NCBI GenBank assembly: GCA_021014325.1
Contig: CM037474.1
Coordinates: forward strand, 186,001-250,000
DNA length: 64,000 bases
Direction of reading: 5' to 3'
Source of the DNA: Plazaster borealis
Taxonomy: Eukaryota; Echinodermata; Asteroidea; Forcipulatida; Labidiasteridae
The notes below the pieces were generated by a model that was given only the letters and a program-made list of their open reading frames with translations, had not been told where the DNA came from and ran no database searches. Within the stretch, counting starts at the first letter, position 1. Every line of letters begins with the position of its first letter. Shown piece by piece: positions 61,401 through 64,000 of this stretch. Both the position numbers and the translations under genes were made by a program.

Positions 61401-63580
61401 ATACAAACCCCCATTCCCCTAAAGCATACAGGGATACAGACCCCCATTCCCCTAAAGCATACAGGGATACAGATCCCCATTCCCCTAAAGCATACAGGGA
61501 TACAGACCCCCATTCCCATAAAGCATACAGGGATACAGACCCCCATTCCCATAAAGCATACAGGGATACAGACCCCCATTCCCCTAAAGCATACAGGGAT
61601 ACAAACCCCCATTCCCCTAAAGCATACAGGGATACAGACCCCCATTCCCATAAAGCATACAGGGATACAGACCCCCATTCCCCTAAAGCATACAGGGATA
61701 CAAACCCCCATTCCCCTAAAGCATACAGGGATACAGACCCCCATTCCCCTAAAGCATACAGGGATACAAACCCCCATTCCCCTAAAGCATACAGGGATAC
61801 AGACCCCCATTCCCATAAAGCATACAGGGATACAGACCCCCATTCCCCTAAAGCATACAGGGACACAGACCCCCATTCCCATAAAGCATACAGGGATACA
61901 GACCCCCATTCCCCTAAAGCATACAGGGATACAAACCCCCATTCCCCTAAAGCATACAGGGATACAAACCCCCATTCCCATAAAGCATACAGGGATACAG
62001 ACCCCCATTCCCATAAAGCATACAGGGACACAGACCCCCATTCCCCTAAAGCATACAGGGATACAGACCCCCATTCCCCTAAAGCATACAGGGATAAAGA
62101 CCCCCATTCCCCTAAAGCATACAGGGATACAAACCCCCATTCCCCTAAAGCATACAGGGATACAAACCCCCATTCCCGTAAAGCATACAGGGACACAGAC
62201 CCCCATTCCCCTAAAGCATACAGGGATACAGACCCCCATTCCCCTAAAGCATACAGGGATACAGACCCCCATTCCCATAAAGCATACAGGGACGCAGACC
62301 CCCATTCCCCTAAAGCCAACACAGTTGTACCCTTGACAAATAATGTATGTAAACAACAAAAAACTAAAACAAAATTGTATTGTGTCAGTTCGTGGCATGG
62401 CATCAGTGAAGACAAATCTATACAATTAAAATAAAGTGCATAATTTGTATCATTTACTGAGGGCCGAGTTCACCCTCTAAACACAAACCATAGCTTAATA
62501 CATACACTATAGATTTCTTGAAATGAATTATTAAGAAACATGGGTGAGATGGTGTAAAAACGAAAGACCTTCAAAATTTGAATATTCTCTTGGTCTGAAG
62601 ATGAAGCTAACAGAAGAAACAGGATGTTTTATTTCAGATGTTAATAGACTCTTTACATCAAATCTACTGGTTTGATCATACATTGTAACAAGGGCCAAGG
62701 CTCTGTTGTGACGAGCTTATCTCTTTGGCAGCCAGCAACATCAACCATTTATGACCATAGAGCACAGTCAGAGATTGAAAGCGTTTGATATTTCCCGAGA
62801 AAACTGGAGGGCCAGGAGAAAAACCCTTGTGGCATAGGAGAGAACCAACGTACATCTCTACTCACATATGGCTTTAGCCGGGAATCGAATCAGGGCCACA
62901 GTGGAGTGAGAGGCAAGTGCTTTATGCACTAGCCACCCATGCCACCCTAATGATGAATAGCCGAGATTGAGACTTACCTCAGTCTGACATTGTTTGATTT
63001 ACAGACAGCCAGGCGATTGACATGGGTGTGGATGTTACCCTTGAGTGCTGTTCCATTTCTCTTAATGGCCACGAGGGCGTCCTCTACCCCTTCCCCTTCC
63101 ACTGCCTCTCTATCCCCGCTCAGCATCAACTCTTCAAAGTCAACTGGTGCCCCAGCTTGTCTGTGGATAGATTAGATTCATTTATAATGAGGTGAAACAG
63201 TACAGTAATAATGAATTGTCACACTTGCACTTAGGTTTCGTCAGTTATCTTTGAAATCGTGAGCTTTCGGTACGGGGCTTCAAGTAAGCGAATGGAGCCT
63301 AAGTTTTGAAAAGAGTCATAAAGTAGTAAAATAATAAAGCTCTGCAAGGGGGGACCACTTTATCTTGACTGGTCCATCTTCTTACAGCATATAATAGCTG
63401 AGCCATCTGCACTTTTTTAAAGGCAAACATATGAAATCATTTTGTAAGGTAAACTTTTAAGTGGAGAATGTAGCGTATTTACCTGAACACCTCTTTAACA
63501 TGAGGCATCAGCTCCGGACCAATGCCATCCCCAGGAATTAATGTCACTGTATGCCAACCTCCATAACGAGCTGGTATTGG
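43369..63580 (-). CDS. IDH3G: IDH3G: mitochondrial NAD-dependent isocitrate dehydrogenase gamma subunit, 5'-partial
   Basis: Regulatory subunit of the mitochondrial matrix NAD-isocitrate dehydrogenase of the TCA cycle (isocitrate + NAD to 2-oxoglutarate + CO2 + NADH). Eight exons, in transcription order: 63580-63483, 63160-62978, 55725-55593, 52648-52515, 50396-50294, 47576-47430, 46961-46806, 43455-43369. They join with matching phases into 346 residues. Visible family motifs are [55 protein letters not shown] and [12 protein letters not shown]. The start [20 protein letters not shown] and HCKSMPG resemble vertebrate gamma more than beta. Positions that are Asp in the catalytic alpha subunit (YGDIVSD) are Asn here (YGNIISN), as expected for a non-catalytic partner. 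The human protein is 393 residues including the transit peptide, so only the N-terminal transit-peptide part is missing, beyond the right edge. All introns are GT-AG. I see no clear AATAAA soon after the stop. A beta paralogue is the only serious alternative. Confidence 0.95.
43461..44430 (+). repeat. 30-bp minisatellite in the last IDH3G intron, about 31 copies
   Basis: Two interleaved variants: AAAGAAAGAGAACTACCAGT and AAAGAAATATAAATACCAGT, each followed by TGCTTGATAC. The unit length is a multiple of three and stop-poor, hence long Lys/Tyr/Gln-rich frames that are not genes. On the minus strand each GAGAAC-type unit reads TTCTCTTTCTTTGTATCAAG, a polypyrimidine-AG string. Confidence 0.97.
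44431..45020 (-). mobile_element. LINE/SINE 3'-tail fragments and (AATC)n
   Basis: (AAT)n followed by TATAGCGCCAAAACC at 44431-44475 and again AATAATAATAATAAACCATT then TATAGCGCATATCACCG at 44949-44990 look like minus-strand 3' tails of the GCGCTATA-(TTA)n repeat class. (AATC)n runs lie at 44712-44765. Confidence 0.55.
45021..46805. other. IDH3G intron sequence
   Basis: No gene. A C-rich minisatellite of CCCCATCCCCACCTGCCTGC units lies at 45808-45875. The part around 45350-45790 resembles diverged MITE sequence (actttggtaatga). Short frames at 46373-46576 look accidental. Confidence 0.5.
46806..46961 (-). CDS. IDH3G: IDH3G exon 7 of this window
   Basis: Acceptor ATCCTCAAG, donor GTGAGT, 52 codons in phase 0. 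Encodes [40 protein letters not shown] and [12 protein letters not shown]. The [10 protein letters not shown] block is conserved in all IDH3 subunits. Confidence 0.94.
47430..47576 (-). CDS. IDH3G: IDH3G exon 6 of this window
   Basis: Phase 0 at both ends (49 codons), from [20 protein letters not shown] to GEDFAVFET, with donor GTAAGT. It contains YGNIISN, where catalytic alpha subunits have metal-binding Asp residues. Confidence 0.96.
47860..48638. mobile_element. TIR element A (GACTGTGCAAGTCTCGC termini) in IDH3G intron
   Basis: Left end TAGACTGTGCAAGTCTCGC and right end GCGAGACTTGCACAGTCTA are inverted; a flanking TA on both sides suits a TA target duplication. A 337-bp repeat block (47894-48230) sits inside near the left end. 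The interior is AT-rich and non-coding. Confidence 0.75.
47894..48230 (+). repeat. Duplicated block, copy A
   Basis: Nearly identical to 50574-50909, with only a couple of differences seen by eye (ctaca/ctata; aaatccc/aaaccc). It is itself built from about 110-bp subunits beginning CCACTGTGGTTTTGAATGAT. Confidence 0.92.
48639..49329. other. IDH3G intron sequence
   Basis: No gene recognised. A GGCTAGAGCTACGGCTATGG segment near 48825 has a partial inverted partner near 48900 (ATAGCCGTAGCTGTAGCCGC), a small foldback. Confidence 0.45.
49330..49951. mobile_element. 622-bp non-autonomous DNA transposon with 6-bp target duplication
   Basis: Termini CAGGGTTCTGCCCA (49330) and complement TGCAGAACCCTG (ending 49951) are inverted. 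TCCGAG flanks both sides exactly (49324-49329, 49952-49957). No transposase is encoded. The CAGGG termini recall hAT-like elements, but the target duplication is 6 rather than 8 bp. Confidence 0.8.
50294..50396 (-). CDS. IDH3G: IDH3G exon 5 of this window
   Basis: Follows TTCCTTTCAG and precedes GTAAAA. It completes Met and encodes [20 protein letters not shown] then [14 protein letters not shown] (34 codons). It lies between two near-identical direct 336-bp repeats. Confidence 0.95.
50465..50909 (+). repeat. Duplicated block, copy B, with one extra subunit
   Basis: 50574-50909 is the second copy of 47894-48230. 50465-50573 is one further, more diverged subunit ahead of it (CCCACTGTGGTTTTGAATAA start). 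It lies on the 5' side of IDH3G exon 5, copy A on the 3' side. Confidence 0.9.
51215..51655 (+). repeat. Degenerate about 120-bp tandem repeat
   Basis: Three diverged copies containing aactca.cac..tgac, tttgacct and caactttcctttctc. It ends in GACGGACGGATGGAC. No coding potential. Confidence 0.6.
51703..52263. mobile_element. TIR element B (GACTGTGCAAGTCTCGC termini), inverted to A
   Basis: Same termini as 47860-48638. The interior matches element A in reverse complement (TTCTTAATTTTGTACAAGTA, then ACCGGAAACAGAGGTCAAG), so the two copies are inverted. It lacks the 337-bp block. Confidence 0.75.
52515..52648 (-). CDS. IDH3G: IDH3G exon 4 of this window
   Basis: Follows TTTTTTACAG and precedes GTAAGA. 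It encodes [20 protein letters not shown] onward to TAIHKANI, ending with two bases of a Met codon. The 83-bp array starts about 47 bp from its acceptor. Confidence 0.95.
52696..55275 (+). repeat. 83-bp minisatellite in IDH3G intron, about 31 copies
   Basis: The unit runs GAAGAAACCCATGTACCCAA, TGCTAGCCTGGAAGGTATGG, TACTTTGTGGCAGTCTGTGG, TACCAGTGTCAGCTGTACAA, plus ACA or ACT. As 83 is not a multiple of three, frames rotate through the unit. Variants aaacAGA versus aaacTGA decide whether a stop appears. Right-end copies (55130-55275) are the most diverged. Confidence 0.97.
55593..55725 (-). CDS. IDH3G: IDH3G exon 3 of this window
   Basis: Follows TTGTGTACAG and precedes GTAAGT. It encodes [20 protein letters not shown] then [24 protein letters not shown] (44 codons). 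The [14 protein letters not shown] block is a family signature near the substrate site. The 33-bp array begins in the intron about 265 bp on its 5' side. Confidence 0.96.
55990..58906 (+). repeat. 33-bp minisatellite, left part, about 88 copies
   Basis: Unit CCCCTAAAGCATACAGGGAT followed by ACAGACCCCCATT. Variant sites are gatac/gacac/gacgc, acaga/acaaa and cccct/cccat/cccgt. It gives 11-residue periodic open frames on both strands ([11 protein letters not shown] on minus), one of 988 codons, all repeat artefacts inside an IDH3G intron. Confidence 0.97.
58907..60089. mobile_element. 1183-bp non-autonomous DNA transposon inside the 33-bp array
   Basis: Left end CAGTGTTCTCCACAGACTTT and right end TGTGTGGAGAACACTG are inverted, continuing as GGGAGGGCGG / CCGCCCTCCC. 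CATTCC flanks both sides (58901-58906, 60090-60095), a 6-bp target duplication that splits one 33-bp unit. Subterminal repeats: two copies of ATGACGTAATCAAAATGGCG on the left, four AGGGCGGCC units on the right. No transposase recognised in the interior. Confidence 0.88.
60090..62318 (+). repeat. 33-bp minisatellite, right part, about 67 copies
   Basis: Same unit and variants as 55990-58906, resuming after the inserted transposon. Before insertion the array was continuous and about 5.1 kb. Long frames here (up to 753 codons) are artefacts. Confidence 0.97.
62319..62724. other. IDH3G intron sequence
   Basis: No gene recognised; unique AT-rich sequence. Confidence 0.5.
62725..62950 (-). mobile_element. 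tRNA-derived SINE-like dispersed repeat, copy 2
   Basis: Second copy of the repeat at 3129-3345. The B-box-like complement of GGGAATCGAATC is near 62880 and AAGTGCTTTATGCACTAGCC precedes the terminus. Confidence 0.6.
62978..63160 (-). CDS. IDH3G: IDH3G exon 2 of this window
   Basis: The acceptor is CTATCCACAG and the donor GTAAGT. It completes Arg, then encodes [18 protein letters not shown] through [10 protein letters not shown] to NNVRL (60 codons) and leaves a 2-base phase. The PVDFEE segment matches gamma subunits. Confidence 0.92.
63483..63580 (-). CDS. IDH3G: IDH3G exon 1 of this window
   Basis: Starts in phase 0 after a TTTTTAG acceptor, encodes [20 protein letters not shown] onward to VKEVF, and ends with two bases of an Arg codon before GTAAAT. 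It carries the N-terminal glycine-rich GDGIGPE motif of the isocitrate/isopropylmalate dehydrogenase family. Confidence 0.93.
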
Positions 63581-64000
63581 CTAAAAAGGAAAAACAAATA
63601 AAATGTATGTCAATAATGAACTTCCGGCAAACCACAAGCTTTAATCAGCTTGATAAGAGACAAGACAAATCAACGCTCTGCTGATCACCGTTATAAGTAG
63701 GTTGCTGCCAAATCAATATTTTAACTAGATTTGACACATTAAATTTCAACGCAGCCTCGTTCCCATGGACAACACGCCAGATTGATCTCTCTTGTCACTA
63801 ACCCCTGGAAGGGAGACACTGAATAACAATCCTGATTGGCTCCCAAAAGAGACTGCTTTGTGCGCACACTTGTTAAAAACCTTTGAGCACTTGTAAGGCG
63901 CTTATGGACACTTTAACTTGTGCTTGTCAAAATGCAAGTATTTTAATGTGATTGCAATTCATTAAATAATTGTTTGCGCAGTCACCCAAAACTGCACACC
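63581..64000. other. IDH3G upstream intron, no exon seen
   Basis: No further in-phase exon was recognised between the first visible exon and the window edge, so the transit-peptide exon and promoter lie outside. Confidence 0.5.

Noticed and set aside
60075..62425. Frames of 753 and 709 codons on opposite strands
   Set aside because: Same 33-bp array; overlapping opposite-strand frames with identical period are artefacts.

Overview
This window looks like a nuclear genome segment from a marine invertebrate deuterostome, most likely an echinoderm. It is AT-rich, has intron-split genes with GT-AG borders, and is loaded with minisatellites, foldback elements, tRNA-derived SINEs and an APE-type LINE carrying a 2A-like peptide of the kind reported from sea urchin non-LTR retrotransposons. 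The echinoderm assignment is an inference. Nothing bacterial or phage-like is present. Most long open frames are by-products of tandem repeats that lack stop codons, not genes.

The one securely identified gene is the regulatory gamma subunit of mitochondrial NAD-dependent isocitrate dehydrogenase (IDH3G), on the minus strand from 63580 to 43369. Eight consecutive coding exons join without a frame break into 346 residues, ending in a stop at 43369-43371. The transit-peptide exon lies past the right edge. The gene spans over 20 kb because its introns hold a 33-bp array (55990-62318, split by a 1.18-kb transposon), an 83-bp array (52696-55275), a 30-bp array (43461-44430), two TIR elements, a duplicated 336-bp block flanking the fifth exon, and a 622-bp element with a clean 6-bp target duplication.

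Left to right: 1-12400 is gene-poor, with a 51-bp minisatellite (2005-3127), foldback elements, a 62-bp array (7575-9640) and five consecutive palindromes (11535-11754). Two long-unit arrays follow back to back: a roughly 2.7-kb unit with a 16-bp minisatellite core (about 12500-22118) and a roughly 782-bp unit (22119-28412) with a CRE palindrome and splice-like borders in every full copy. An unrecognised minus-strand open frame is at 28954-29634. Then come foldback elements, a long TTTA tract, the LINE (about 35860-39730), and a MITE with a tRNA-Leu-type SINE inserted in it (40542-41220). The right third is IDH3G and its repeat-filled introns. Apart from IDH3G and the decayed LINE there is no evidence of genes working together.
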